A stretch of DNA of 64,000 nucleotides from Nipponacmea schrenckii (GCA_030562195.1 CM060202.1:11098001-11162000), one strand, 5' to 3'. Numbered from the stretch's first letter, positions 27,401 through 38,069 are shown. Numbers and translations: made by a program. Notes: generated from the letters alone by a model not told the origin.

Positions 27401-30400
27401 ACTGTAGAACTGGATTAGTTTTTATTTATCACTGAATAACCCATTTATCTTAACCTAGCTTAACTTATTTTTTCAGAAGACTTTTTAACGTGACATTTTA
27501 CCTAACTTTTATCACCAATTTATCCACAAGTAATATAACCTAACTTAGGTTATCTTTATTGTAGAATCATTTACAGCACTGCTTGCCTTTATCAATGAAA
27601 AATCCTTCCTATCCCCGTTTATGTGGGATTAATCATTAACAACATGATTTAGTCGGACTCCATTATCAAATATTTAACTTAACATAACATGGCTAAGTTT
27701 ATCTTTATGGGGGTGTTGTTTGGACATATGTTCTATGATGGTGTTAAAAACATAGTGTTGATAAAGGGGTGAGGGAAAGACATTTGTAATATATGGTAAC
27801 AGATGTAAGTCTTACAGTACAGTAACCATTAAAACAGTTTTGCAATTGAATAAATTTGAATATATGTGCATATACAAAGACAATACATTTTCAGTGTTAA
27901 AATAGTGTTCAATACATCAAATGTAGAGCTATATAAGCTTATATTTAATTTCAGTATTAAAGGATTCATATAAATCAATTTAACTAAAAAAATTACTCAA
28001 CGATTAATATTCACTTTAGAATATTAAAATATACACAGCTATGAAATGTTGTATATTATATATTGTATATATTATATTTTTTATAAATATATGCATGCCA
28101 TTGTGAACAATTCAGGATTATAAGAGAGAGAGAAAAATATCAGAGTTTAAGCAGTGTGAACTATGGCATGGAATTGCTCATTTAAATATAGCTAATTAGT
28201 TTTATTAATGAGTTTGATCATCTCTACCATCTAACACAGATTGCATTAATCAAAACTGAATTGTTTCAGTATATATGAAATACAACTGGGTCCACAGGAA
28301 TTTCTAAGGAAGACTTTCATGTGCTGAGATTGAAGCCATGACTTGCATTATCTTAAGTTATTTGATAAAAAGAAGTCAAATATTTACTAACAGACAAAAT
28401 ACTCAAGCCACGAACACCACTGTAACCATGCAATTGACATACAGCCCTTATGCGTAACGAAAAGGATAATATAGTATTAGGGTATTGTATAGTTCTTATT
28501 CAAACTTACTGAAGCATTTAGTAATTGTTAACTTTATATGTTGAATAAATTGAGACATTCAATGTCATGCATTATGTAGTATTCCTTTCTAACTAGACAC
28601 TAATACATATATTATTCTATAAGCTTAAGCGAAATCATTCAATTTTAAAGGGGCCCAGGGATGATTTTTAGGGGTCGTTTTAGGCATTTGTTACATTTAA
28701 ACAGTCCTCAGAAATATTCAAGCTCTGAGAAAATCGCAAAATACCTTGAAAGATGCCTCAAACAAAAAATTTTACTTTTCATTTTTTTTCCGTGCTGTAC
28801 GCGGCTGGTCTCCAGTCAGTCTGAAAATTGTGTGTCCTGTTGACAAAGTCTACAATTGAAAAATGCGTTGTAGTCTGTTTATATAGATGACCGCTATTGC
28901 ACGACGGGAAGGATAACTCTTTGATTATCAAGACGAACCGTTTTCCAATATGGCAGGACGTTCGTAATTTCTTAAGTCATTATGATTTTTCAAACACAGA
29001 TAATTATGGATACACATGGATTTGAAGGCTCAAATTTCAAAGGTAAGCTCTGTAGACTATTTCTGATTAGCTAACCAAAAGATTTTATGTGTTTGAGGCT
29101 GTCGGATGATTGTCCGAAACAAATAAAGCCTGGGCCTCTTTAATAGAGATAAAGGCGTCTCAATATGATGTTTTATTTCATTTGTTATGCTCTATATTAC
29201 AAATTATTTAAATCTCATATGCAGTTAACATTAAAAGCTTGATGTGATAGTTGGACCCTTAAACAAACCAACTACCGATAGTTGAATCACTTATATAACT
29301 TCAAACTTGAATAACTCAAATGAATAAGTATGTTAATATGCAGGAAAACCAGACATCTGATTTTAATTCTGGGAAGGGTTGTATAGATAGCTGAAATTAA
29401 TCTCTATTTGATGGTAATGCAAGTATATAACTACAGTTTATCCTGTTCACACAACCACCTTTATAATAAGCCTACCTTCGATAAGCAGCCACAACAAAGT
29501 CCCCCCAACGAGTTTTCAATGTAATTAACAACTGATTAGTAACCACCTTCATTAAGCAACCAGCAATCATGTTTTTACTCGCCCAAGTAGGTCCTAATCA
29601 AAATGACACTTCTGATTATCACCTTATGATGATGTTTTTTTTTTAAATATAATGGGTGAAAATGGATTAACATGTGTTACTGGCATATTAAAATACAAGT
29701 AAAAAATGATATTTTATTGATTACGGTAAAGAATTTTGACATGTTTTCCCTTAGATGACTCCACTTGCCATACATCTGATATTTAATATATGTTTGGACA
29801 AATAATGTAATATTTGAATTCTTTTCCTGTATCCAAGCCTTTCAGGACAATTTCTTTATATTTTACGATAGAAATCAACAATAACTATAATAATTATTAT
29901 ACAAGTGCTCTAGAAAATATTAACATTTTTCATGCATTTACAATAAATGATATAATTGAAAAGAAATATAATTTTAAAAACTATTAGTTAATCATAGCGT
30001 TGAGTAGTAGAATTAGATCATTACATGATTTAATTGAAAGCCTATAAATAAAATAATTACATTAATACTTACTTCTAAAGGAATACCATTACTGTAATCA
30101 CCTACTATGTATGTTAAATGTTTATCTGTTTGGATGAATGCTGAAAAAAAAAGAAAGGAATTAATTAAGGACTGATCAACTGAAATTCCAGAAATGATAA
30201 GGCTTTGTGAATACGCAGTGTAATTTTTAGAGTTGTTAAAATTAGTTAAAAGGACAACAGAAATACTAATTTACAATATCTAAACAATTGTAAAGGTGAA
30301 AGGTGTAAAAATAATTATTTTTTCTCAAAAAAAAAAAAAAACTTTTGTTTTTCTTTTCTTTCTTAATGAAAATAGATGAAAACAACTTTTAAACTGTAGC

Positions 30401-33309
30401 TAGTTTTTTTTTTGATTGTTACATTGGTATACTCAACTGTCTATTGTCTATTGACAATATCAATAGTTCAATTACAAGGGCTAAAAAATGCAACAAATAT
30501 AGTCATTTTGTATCAACTATTATTTGATATATATATTTCTTTAGTCATCTATGCATAGAATATCAAAAATAACAATGAACACAAATGCTAACCATTCTTT
30601 CAATGGTTCAATCCCAGTTACAATCTGGATTCAGAGATTAGCTTCACAGGATTTGTTTTTAAATTAATATTAAAAGCTGGTCAAGTAACACAATCTATTG
30701 TTCTTATTGTTCATTATAGCTTTATGAAAAAACTATTAACCTGTTTCAATTGTTCATGTTTACATTATTGATCTTGTATAAACATGAATAATATCATAAA
30801 AATTGAAAGTCTTAATTGTGAATTATTGATTTAATAACAAGGTTCCTGTCCTCAGTGAGTAAATACTTGACATTCTTATCTTCAATTGTACATTCATTTC
30901 CAGACAGAGTGCCATACTACTTGCAGACAAATGATTCAGACCACAATAATACATAGTTAATCTTCCTCTTTTCAAGAAAGATCGTGTTAAAAATCAAACA
31001 ACAAAATATTTGAAAAGTGCAATATCTAGGATGAACTTGCCACAAATATTTAAATTAAAAAGTAATACAAATTTTTTTGGGGACCAGTGAAATATCTAAT
31101 ATTAACTGAACTTTCCACATAATATTTCAAATTAAAATATGTCTTACAAATTTTTTTGGGACCACCAAAAGACAATCATTGTTTGGATTAAAGCCATGTT
31201 ATATCAAATTGCCAAATATTACAAAATATTGAAAAGAATTACGGTAATAAATACTATTATTAGCTTATTGGGACAAATAGGTAGAAGATTACTTTAAAAG
31301 TATACCGGTATTTCTGAATAAAGTGTAAGGGTTGAGAGCCAACACCATCTTAGCACTCTACACCACTGCCCACTGCATTAAAAATTTGTCTTGTTTCACT
31401 AAACATTGATCCAAAATACTTTAAAAACACAAAGCATATCTGGACTGGTAAAGTATTTTTTTATCTATCTGCATGTAATAACGTTTCTCCAAAATAGTGC
31501 CACTTAAAATGTCGTGTATTTTCTGCAGTGGTTAAGATAAGAAGCTTATACTTTTAACAACCATGAAATTAATCACTATAACCTCTTCTAGTTAAACTTC
31601 ACAGTAATTTGTTTGATCATTATTAGGTGTCAAAATTCAATATAATAAGCAAAAATTTGTAACATCTGAAAATGTATGAAAATCAGACCATTAAAGATAT
31701 CACAACATTTGCATAATTCAAAATATTGAGATGGGGAATTTTAACTGCCACTTCTTTAAATGGTGGATAACATTGTCAAAGTGAGACACCTATTTAAAAT
31801 TGGTAGCACACCTGATTTGTGGGCAATAACCTTTTGTTATGAGAGGTTAATTACTTATTGACAAGCTCAAAAAACACTAACCAAAAACAGTATTTGAGGC
31901 AGTGGTAACCACCGAATAGACTAAACTGCAGGACTTAAAATTGAATATCGAAGAGGATTTGACCTATTTAAGACCAGTTCCCCAAAAATGACAAATACCC
32001 AGCAACCCGCCTTATCAGATTTGTGGTTGATCTTCAATGCATTCCTACAATAACTACACGTTGGCTTAAAATAAATATGTAATTTAGAAGTCTTTTCCAA
32101 AAACCGAGCCCCTATAAGTCGAATATCGAATGGTGCCACTGTCACTCATTGCAACAGTCATGAACAATTTAAAGGGTTGGCAGATCCAGAAATCCAGAAT
32201 GAAAAATGGGGTTTTGTTATTTTTATATAATTTTATTCCAGTAGTTGCTGAATCAGAGTGTGATATTGTTTCAATGAATACGACATCAAAGTAATGAGTT
32301 GTATCAACAGGTATCATCAGGGCTGCTGAAAGGTCTGTTTATTCAGCCAGTTATATCCAATTGTACATCTAAAATGGCTCCATCTCAGTTTTGCAATCCC
32401 TTTGCCTTTAGTCTCAGAACAGGGATTTTTGCACCTTAGCTAAGTAGTAATAATGCTCACAGTTCATAAATTGTCCATACACAAAAAAGACATTTTTGAA
32501 TGAATTTTGCTATTTTTGTTCATTTATTGTCCGTACGTTTACTATTTACTTGAAATTTAAGACAACCACTTGAAATGTTGAATCCTTTAAAACTTGGTAT
32601 TTGAAACTGATAATTCAATTCACATAAAATAATCGATAAAATTTGATTTAGACTATGAGTAGGGCCCAAAAATAAGTAAAGCACCTAGCTAGGGACATTA
32701 CGGTACCAGTATATAAATTTTCAAATATGACAAACTTTCTTCAGCTGAAGTTGGTTTATATTTTAATTCATCACTTTCAAACAAAACCTAATGTTTATTG
32801 TTGTTATCAAAACCCTGAACAACAATTCATTTACCAAATTACAATTTGACCTACACTAGCTACGAAACTGGGCCAACATAATAATCATACGATAGCAGTA
32901 ACAACAACTAACACTAATATTTCCTTTACCAATGAGGAAGTTATCCCAACTAGTCCTGGCCAAACAAACAAAATGATGCAAATGAAAAATTAAACAGGAG
33001 GCAGATAAAATGCTTTCAAAATCTGCAACTGTCAATGAATTGGCATTGATTCCGAGATGTGACAGTAAGAGTTAGTCAAGCGATACATTTTTTTCTCCAA
33101 TTTGTAAACACAGACAAGACCTGTTTTTCTCTGACAAATTTAGGATATTTCCCGTTCAATAAGGGGAATGAAACAAATTTCCTACCTTGACTGTGACTGT
33201 CTACTCCATGAACATTTAATGTATTTGGGTGTAATGTTTGAAAAACTATAAGAACACGTAAAAAATCTATCACTTTGTCTTTCGTGTGAATCTCTGACAC
33301 CCGCGCCAT
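450..33309 (-). CDS. TMEM131: TMEM131-type ER membrane protein, 35 coding exons, 3' end beyond window
   Basis: Spliced gene. Coding exons from the 5' end: 33186-33309, 30073-30140, 24739-24770, 20939-21004, 19411-19534, 19096-19209, 18273-18395, 17955-18035, 17524-17674, 17025-17143, 16567-16675, 16250-16355, 15682-15793, 15149-15319, 14037-14147, 13550-13672, 12491-12595, 11867-11953, 10190-10342, 9498-9573, 9149-9266, 8817-8952, 8213-8322, 7781-7859, 7027-7199, 6696-6835, 6288-6486, 4900-5702, 4552-4700, 3920-4137, 3452-3552, 2423-2515, 971-1237, 750-849, 450-568. Every junction has GT/AG signals and the phases agree, giving about 1653 residues so far. The luminal part has PapD-like repeats with the family signatures IRLDPPLLDF, PVGMPRMEKV and GVGVPNPYRLRPYLGARVPV. 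One transmembrane helix lies near residues 1087-1110, followed by a long charged tail with conserved SSLELPY and DSPPPNW. In studied animals TMEM131 binds procollagen in the ER and contacts the TRAPP trafficking complex through its tail. It could equally be the single pro-orthologue of TMEM131 and TMEM131L. The terminal exon is not visible. Confidence 0.95.
4318..4540 (-). mobile_element. Degenerate SINE copy, reverse orientation
   Basis: Diverged matches to the SINE family occur in order: 'gacagtggtac', 'agactattctttct', 'gcgccactgaaggggaa' and 'gaaaattcacaagc'. It lies beside TMEM131 exon 29. The head is not recognisable. Confidence 0.45.
4900..5702 (-). CDS. TMEM131: TMEM131 exon 28: membrane-proximal segment, TM helix and start of cytoplasmic tail
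   Basis: This is the largest exon, 803 nt. It starts with the family motif AFTPDFT and continues through the conserved cysteine in KCSAALPRPNWEP to a single membrane helix (roughly LYYSVLCVMGFFFFCILVAA), which ends at FEADR. The tail is basic and low in complexity: KKQDD, RRSSRK and runs of Asn, Ser, Lys and Asp. The open frame runs on past 4900 to a stop at 4784. However, the strong donor GTAAGC at 4899 joins in phase to exon 29 (4552-4700), and homology continues there, so the longer frame is taken as read-through into the intron. Confidence 0.93.
7408..7668. repeat. Long near-perfect inverted repeat (foldback), arms about 115 bp
   Basis: The sequence starts cagtctaattaaaata and ends in its reverse complement, tattttaattagactg. 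The arms stay complementary, with a few mismatches, to a loop of about 20 bases near 7538. It lies in the TMEM131 intron between exons 24 and 25. It is most likely a foldback MITE; clear flanking duplications were not seen. Confidence 0.92.
7961..8047. repeat. 87-bp hairpin, arms about 36 bp
   Basis: The left arm begins aattaaaatacctgaacc and the right arm ends ggttcaggtattttaatt, separated by a loop of roughly 15 bases. It lies in the TMEM131 intron between exons 23 and 24. It is near-palindromic like a small MITE or a pre-miRNA-sized hairpin, but nothing identifies it further. Confidence 0.85.
9626..9935 (+). mobile_element. tRNA-derived SINE, forward orientation
   Basis: The body is nearly full length: a diverged head ending in the B-box-like 'ccagagttcag', then 'gatgaacttttggatt', 'gggtttccccttgtcagtg', 'tgggacaataaatcaag', 'catcaaagatcccttgac' and the tail 'cctgccttcattagccca'. 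It lies in the TMEM131 intron between exons 19 and 20, antisense to the gene. Confidence 0.8.
10407..11595. mobile_element. Non-autonomous Harbinger-like DNA transposon, TTA target duplication
   Basis: The terminal inverted repeats start GGCCGTGCAAAGTAAATTGT (left) and GGCCGTACAAAGTAAATTGT (right, reverse complement). They continue with one mismatch through TGTTTTACAGG. The element is flanked by TTA on both sides (10404-10406 and 11596-11598). A 3-bp TWA duplication with GGCC-type ends is typical of PIF/Harbinger. No transposase frame is present: it is about 1.19 kb with scattered stops. The inside has GC-rich, palindromic patches near both ends. It lies in TMEM131 intron 18, between exons 18 and 19. 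The superfamily is an inference. Confidence 0.82.
12006..12227. repeat. Short direct repeats, about 2.3 copies of about 100 bp
   Basis: The phrases 'ttcattacattatcagaa' and 'gggaatatgataggtattcagaacacat' recur in the same order in TMEM131 intron 17. The last copy is partial. No coding or regulatory meaning is visible. Confidence 0.8.
12652..13549 (-). repeat. 47-bp minisatellite made of the exon 16 end and its 5' splice site
   Basis: About 19 tandem copies of a 47-bp unit (one is 48 bp) fill TMEM131 intron 16 directly beside exon 16 (13550-13672). Read on the gene strand, each unit holds the last 18 or so coding bases of exon 16 (ATAGACACTGACCCA), then GTAAGTCTTAG and an AT-rich spacer. Nearly every copy keeps a usable GT: mostly GTAAG, with single GTAGG, GTGAG and GTATG variants. 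The four leftmost full copies have a longer spacer and are more diverged. The array therefore arose by amplifying an exon-intron boundary, not intron-only DNA. Confidence 0.97.
14232..15033. repeat. Tandem repeat, about 7 units of about 114 bp
   Basis: It lies in the TMEM131 intron between exons 14 (15149-15319) and 15 (14037-14147). Units begin near 14232, 14340, 14455, 14569, 14683, 14799 and 14913, with a partial unit at the end. Each contains 'aaaggtcgaaggtcaaac', a stretch with 'cattttacacagtga' and 'catcactgctagatataa'. Copies are highly similar, so the array is young or homogenised. It shares no sequence with the neighbouring 47-bp array. Confidence 0.95.
15414..15545 (-). mobile_element. 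SINE head with intact tRNA-like A and B boxes
   Basis: Reverse complemented, this copy reads as a tRNA-like head. The A-box TGGCTCAGTGAGTTAG lies at 15520-15535 and the B-box GGTTCGATTCC at 15481-15491, which is an exact match to the consensus GGTTCGANTCC. It is truncated after the first part of the body. This copy shows that the whole family is tRNA-derived. It lies in the TMEM131 intron between exons 13 and 14. Confidence 0.85.
16976..17012. repeat. Short (AACTG)n microsatellite
   Basis: Seven or so imperfect aactg units lie about 10 bases from the 5' splice site of TMEM131 exon 10 (17025-17143), on its intron side. Confidence 0.8.
18579..18848. mobile_element. Small TIR element, family with AAAGGG...CCCTTT ends
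   Basis: The left side reads 'aaaggg...gaatgaacataaaattt' and the right side 'aaattttatgttcacgctaag...ccctt', an inverted pair. Members of the family also occur at 43360-43757, 49638-49936, 51789-52233 and 60425-61782, with a left half at about 37346-37436. It lies in TMEM131 intron 6, between exons 6 and 7. Confidence 0.7.
20020..20930. other. TMEM131 intron sequence, nothing recognised
   Basis: This AT-rich stretch between exons 4 and 5 shows no homologous exon, repeat array or terminal inverted repeat that I could support. Confidence 0.5.
21005..24738. other. TMEM131 intron 3, mostly featureless
   Basis: This 3.7-kb intron lies between exon 4 and the 32-nt exon 3. It holds many stops and short AT-rich runs. 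The one notable item is a 77-codon minus-strand frame at 24200-24433 with a serine- and acid-rich end, reported separately as a finding. No homologous exon was seen and none is needed, since exons 3 and 4 join in phase. Confidence 0.55.
25010..25320. repeat. Diverged mollusc-type interspersed repeat
   Basis: Two diverged units share 'aaggttcatcaaaattcatc' / 'caagtttcatcaaaatcctt' and 'agggcaataact' / 'gagcaataactc'. Similar phrases recur at 53440-53900 in the SLAIN intron. I recognise this phrase pattern as common in mollusc genomes from memory; no database was searched. Confidence 0.6.
25921..26042. repeat. Interspersed repeat, copy A of a pair in intron 2
   Basis: It shares 'ttaaaatacaagtaaa', 'attttattgatt' and 'ggtaaagaattttgaca', in the same order and orientation, with 29617-29740. 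The copies are about 3.6 kb apart in the same intron. The family is not identified. Confidence 0.7.
26720..27560. repeat. Diverged tandem array, unit about 65-75 bp
   Basis: At least nine imperfect units repeat 'ttaacctagctta(g)cttctatcttgtaagataa', 'cctaacaatct' and 'ttataactgaataat'. Divergence rises towards both ends. It lies within TMEM131 intron 2. Confidence 0.85.
28649..29139. mobile_element. MITE with TTAA target duplication
   Basis: The ends are AGGGGCCCAGG (left) and the reverse complement AGAGGCCCAGG (right). TTAA lies immediately outside both (28645-28648 and 29140-29143). The element is about 490 bp with no long frame and lies in TMEM131 intron 2. TTAA target sites are used by piggyBac and Kolobok elements, and the short ends do not decide between them. 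Confidence 0.7.
29617..29740. repeat. Interspersed repeat, copy B of a pair in intron 2
   Basis: This is the second copy of the segment at 25921-26042. Its inner phrase reads 'gattaacatgtgttactggc', against 'gattaacgtgtgtcatcggc' in copy A. Confidence 0.7.
30141..33185. other. TMEM131 intron 1
   Basis: This 3.0-kb first intron is AT-rich, with poly-A/poly-T runs near 30320-30410. Two overlapping minus-strand frames (31921-32145 and 32084-32317) have no recognisable homology. I see no clear mobile element. Confidence 0.5.
33186..33309 (-). CDS. TMEM131: TMEM131 first coding exon with signal-like segment
   Basis: The first in-frame ATG is at 33309 and starts MARVSEIH. A hydrophobic run follows (VIDFLRVLIVFQTL), as expected for an ER signal sequence, though it is short and preceded by several charged residues. 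The exon ends in phase 1 at a GTAGG donor, and exon 2 (30073-30140) restores the frame and starts AFIQTD, like the start of the mature protein in vertebrates. A longer reading frame upstream of 33309 begins only at a TTG and was not used. Homology supports the exon through its join to exon 2. The exact start is an inference. Confidence 0.75.
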
Positions 33310-34263
33310 GCTTGCTTTCTCACTGACTGTCAATATGACACATTATAGTATACAGCTTTTATCATTAATATAGCTGCCTATTAATTGTAAAAAAATGATT
33401 ATTGACGATAGTACCTATTATTTTAGTGCAAATCTAAAAATACAATTAAACTATTAGCAGACGAGCCTAAAATAAGAAATACGAAACTTTGTGGTAATTT
33501 CACGTTTAGCTCTGTATGTTAATATGTGAATGGTAATGTAACAAATAATTTGATTGGTTGTTTCTCACGGCAACATTATATTACTCACTTCCTACTTTGG
33601 TATGTCGTGTATTATTTTCATTTGTAAATGTATCCAAATCATCATATACTTGATGTTGTCAACTCAAATTAAATCGATATTAATTTTTCCTTGAACGCAT
33701 TGTCTTTCCTTGGTATTTGGGTTTGGGTGAAAATATTAATTCTTCGAAGTTAGTCAACTTAGTGTTGTTAGGCCTAGTCTAGTGCTTCATTGAAATTGTT
33801 TGTTATATTAAGTTATAAAGTTTTATGCTTGAGAAACGTATTAATAATTAACTAACAATAAAAATATACTATTACTGATAGTAATGGATTTATTTATGTT
33901 TTAAACATCATTTTGACGAGTCTGGATGTAGAGATCATGGTGTTCTTGATATCTTCTGCCTTATTCAATTATGCCAATGAATCAATTTTCTGAAGAAAAC
34001 TGACTTGAGACTTCAGTAGTTGTACTAGTAACCTAGGATAATTGAAATTGCCCCAATGCTTTCTTGACAAAATTACCCAACTGTACTCTTTATTGAATTT
34101 ACCAATTTCATTAGCTAAGATTTTATTTATTATCTTCAGCTGTAGTTGATAAGTGATATATTCTCGCGGAAACTACTGGTATCCATAGTAATATGTTCTA
34201 CATTATTCTTGTTATTCTGTTTTTAGTTGCTAGTAGATAGGCCTACTGTCAACCTATCTTGTA
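33310..34263. promoter_or_regulatory. Divergent TMEM131 / ELMOD intergenic promoter region
   Basis: Start codons 955 bp apart point away from each other, so both promoters should lie here. An ATTGG (CCAAT on the TMEM131 strand) occurs near 33554, about 245 bp upstream of the TMEM131 start. On the ELMOD side, a pyrimidine tract ending AG at 34226 looks like a 3' splice site, so the ATG at 34264 may lie in the second exon. No TATA box stands out. Transcription starts cannot be placed from sequence alone. Confidence 0.5.
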
Positions 34264-37136
34264 ATGTGGAGTGAAATATGGGCAAATCTATGGAGTTCAG
34301 TATTTTTTACATTATTTAGACCAATGTTAAAATGGATTTTGAGACTAGTTACAGGAAAATGTGAACTATTAAGAATAACATATGAAGAGAATGCTGGCTC
34401 ACAAAGAACAAAACGAATTGGTAAGAGAAGTCAACCAATCATTCTTTTGAGAATCAGAAAATATATACAAATTCATGAAAGTTCTTGGTACCGGTACCAG
34501 GATAAAGTAATAGGTCTAAAACAAGGAGTTGATCAGAGCAGATTCTAAAAATATAGCTATGGCGTTTATGATGATAGTAAAGAAATAAAGATATTTTTTG
34601 TTTCAGAAAAATGCTTGAAATTGTCAAAGAATCCATTTCTGAAGAGTCTGGTGGTGTCATTTGATGATATTGAAGTAAATGAAGCAACAAATGAAGTATT
34701 GAAAATTAAAGACATTGTCATAGAAGTTCACACACAGTAAGATGTTTGTCTTGTGTTGATTTCATTGTTTGTAAAACTGGCAATTTTAATATGCAATATT
34801 TATTTCACCAAAAGGGGAAGCCTTCCCATATTCATCTATATTTCATGAGTTCAGCCTTTTTGTGTATCAAAAACATAAAAGCTTCGCACGATTTATTAGC
34901 TATTGATGGATGATATTGCTAAATAAAAGCATCTTAATATGTGTGGTTTTGAAAGTAACTATACAGGCATATCTGATAATAAAACAAACATACATATAAA
35001 GAACTTACAAAAAACTTTTACTGTTTTAAGTTTTATTTGGTTAACTTTAAATAAACAAATGACATAAGCTTATATATTTATTTTAGGTTTTCAAGATGCT
35101 TTGAGAATTGTTTAAATCAAATAATAAGTTATAAGAAACTACTTAATGAAGTTGAAAGTTTAAGAACCACTGCATATGACAGTAAAAATCCAGATCATGA
35201 AGAAAAACTTCTCAAGGTTTGTATACTGTAATTCTACAAAGATCTCAATAAGACAAACTTTGTAAGACCATGTTTTGTGCAATTAAGTTTATGTCTGTAA
35301 TTGAAAAATTTAAATGTTGTTTTACATCTTATTTTTTTTTTAGTTATGGAAAGTTTTGATGCCTGACACTAAATTAAAAAGCAGGATAAGTAAACAATGG
35401 ACTGATATTGGTTTCCAAGGTGAAGATCCTAAAACAGATTTCCGTGGAATGGGAATTCTTGGTTTGAATCAGTTGTTGTAAGTCACTATGAAAGAATTTT
35501 TGTATATTTTAATTTGTTCATTAACACTGGCACAGCTTGGATTGGTGGCATTAACTTACATAACCTTGAGTCATAGCATTGCTTACACTGCTTAGGTATT
35601 AAAGATTTATTGGAGTTTGATTAAAGAAGGAGATAATCCACACAAAAAATATATAAAAACTTGTATGTCCCATTCAAGAAACCAATCTGATTACATTTTT
35701 TAAAGAAATTTCAAAATATGATGCAAACCAGCTGATGCAGTGTCTGTCAACAGCTTTAAATGAGTGCATATGAATATAAGAGCTGAGGTTTATTTTGCAT
35801 TAATGTTAATATGATGTGATAAATGTGGTTTACAACACAATTTAGCATTGCTACAATAAGATATCATAACATTTCTTTCTAGATATTTTGGTGAAAAGTA
35901 TACAACAGAAGCTCATCATGTTTTATCTCAATCACATCATCCTCAATACGGGTATGTTTCATATTGAATGTTCTCTAAATCCTTTGGACACAACACCTTG
36001 TCTGTCATTCCGGCTTCTTACCATCTACAATATTCAGTCCCTTGTATGGAAATATTTATGCACTATAGAAACAAGACCCATGTCATCTTTTTTCTATAAT
36101 GAGATGGGAGCCATGGTGGCACAATATCTTCCGTGGTTGCTTGCAAAGGATTCAGATTTTTCAACCCACATGGAAAAAGTGTCTTGTTGTTCAGATGGGA
36201 CAATAAATCAAGGCCCTGTTTGCTACACGCTGTGCATTTTAAAAATCCCTTGAAAGTTGGAAACCGAAAAAAGAGTAGGCTAATGCCACTGTTATGTCAA
36301 AATTTGCACCCCTCATGGCATTGCCCGTCTTCATTAGCCCATAAGGTGCAGAAAAGTAGGAAGTAAAACTCCATTTCTTTTTTCCAGGTATTCCTATGCT
36401 ATAGTTGGTATTAATCTCACTAGTATGATATATAGTCAGTTAAAATCTAGAAAATTACGAACCCATTTTTACAATAAACCTAGTTCAGCCTGTATAGATG
36501 ATTTCCATGAAATTTATTGTAAGTATAAGTTTGCTTTCTTGGCACTTTTATAATTACATTTGAATACTTTAGAATGACAGACAAAATTCAACTACATTTG
36601 TCCAACACTATGGCCAGCGTGAACAACTTGTGAAATTTTGAAGTTGTAGCACCCCTAAGCCCCTCCCCATAAAAATTAATGATTGTAGCATGGGTATGAA
36701 TAAGAAAAAATCTACTGTATATGTTACAATTTTTACCAAGTAGTGAACATGTTTATATTTTATACTGTATAATTCATGGCACAATTACTTATTGAAAACT
36801 TGTGAAATGAATACATGTACATTGATTTTTTATTGTTTAATATTGTACATGACTTGTGATTGTCACATCTTTATGACACCAACCTTAAAAAGAGTTGAGT
36901 TATAGCCCTTGAAATATGGCTACCATTTTGCCTATTTTCGTCAAAATATGTCAGAATTTTTTTTTTTTTTTTTTTTAGGTTATTTATTTCAAGAGTTTAA
37001 TAAATTTTGGTTTAATGAAAAACCTAAAGACATTATGGAGTTTGGAAGATTAAGAGACAAGTTTGATAAGAAAATTTTAAATCAATTAAAAAACCCACAG
37101 ACCCTTTTACAAAATGTTACAAGAAACGGAGGCTAA
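34264..37136 (+). CDS. ELMOD2: ELMO domain-containing Arf/Arl GTPase-activating protein, 7 coding exons
   Basis: Exons 34264-34420, 34607-34736, 35087-35216, 35344-35477, 35883-35951, 36388-36518 and 36979-37136 join in phase to a 302-residue protein, close to the roughly 290-330 residues of vertebrate ELMOD1/2. The N-terminus (WILRLVTGKCELLRI) matches the family. The ELMO domain covers about residues 95-280 and contains the GAP signature W-x3-GFQ...DPKTDFRGMG at residues 158-176, so Arg173 is the likely catalytic arginine equivalent to that shown for human ELMOD2. Known members stimulate GTP hydrolysis by Arl2 and Arf proteins and act at the ER, lipid droplets and mitochondria. Intron 5 carries a SINE. 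Assignment to ELMOD2 rather than ELMOD1 is uncertain, since invertebrates may have one pro-orthologue. Confidence 0.95.
36106..36372 (+). mobile_element. tRNA-derived SINE in ELMOD intron 5
   Basis: The order of blocks matches the other copies: a degraded 'gccatggtggcacaat' head, 'gatgggacaataaatcaag', 'cgctgtgcattttaaaaatc', 'gcattgcccgtcttcattag', and the tail 'gtaggaagtaaaactcc'. It ends only about 15 bases before the 3' splice site of exon 6 (36388). Confidence 0.82.
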
Positions 37137-37436
37137 TCAAAACAATGACTATTTTGCGAGTAGGCCTACACAAGGAAGATGAAGAGGAAGTTTCTGACAG
37201 ATTGTAACTTGCTAGTACACAAGATAGACAAAGACTGAAGTTTCTTTCAGATTTTTCTCTAACTTATTAATTTGTAAAATATGTTCTGCAATGATTTGTT
37301 GTTTTAAGTGTGTTCTATGAACCAGCAATCAGTGAAATCAACTGCGTCTTAACAATTTTAGTTCTCAAGAATGGTTAATATGAGTATTTATTCATCAGTG
37401 AAATTACTTGTCATAAATAACAGAATCCCTTAAAAT

Positions 37437-38069
37437 GCCCAGTTTATATGTCACGCTTTTAGTCGTGTCATGCTTTCGGTAAAAGCACGATGTGAAGTGC
37501 GACATGGTCTGTTTTGATTTATATGGTCGTGCTTTCTGGAAGTTGAAGAACATGGCGGCTTTCGATCGTCGCTTACTGTTGATGCGGATTGTGCTGCAGA
37601 GGCAGAGAAAACGAGGTGTTTATCTGATTGGACTGTTGTGTATTTACGGAGAAATTATTTGATAAGAATTAATGACTGTATTTCCCCGCTGCAATTTAAG
37701 TTTCAATCTAAATTTCACAATCGTTCTTGCCGCAGACTACAGAGAAACGATGGGTGGTTTCACCACGTGTTCAATGTTTACAATAAGAGACAGTTTAAAC
37801 AAACCTTGACCTTAGTTTTTTGCTACTGCGCATACTCAGAGCTCGAGCAGGATGATCGGCACTACAAAAAGGGTGACATATAAAACTAAGTCTTGCTTTT
37901 TCTTAAAGCACGACATCGCCAGGCGAGTTTTCATTTAGCAAGACACAAGACGTGTCCAGCTATATCTATTTATTATATGTCATTCTTATCTTGAGCTTTT
38001 GGGACTTAGTCAAATTCACGCCGAAAAAATTAGCGCGACACGAATAAAAGCGCGACATATAAACTGGGC
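37437..38069. mobile_element. 633-bp MITE downstream of ELMOD, inserted in an older repeat
   Basis: The terminal inverted repeats are GCCCAGTTTATATGTC, A or G, then CGCTTTT. There is no long frame. The flanks ('cagaatcccttaaaat' and 'ctaagtcctttttgaaaa') match a continuous stretch of the older TIR element at 43360-43757, showing insertion into a copy of that family. It lies 300 bp past the ELMOD stop and before the first good poly-A signal, so it is probably transcribed in the 3' UTR. A clean target duplication was not resolved. Confidence 0.82.

Noticed and set aside
35888..36253. 121-codon plus-strand frame
   Set aside because: It is out of phase with ELMOD exon 5 and reads on into intron 5 and the SINE. 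Exon 5 with its donor at 35952 explains the coding part.
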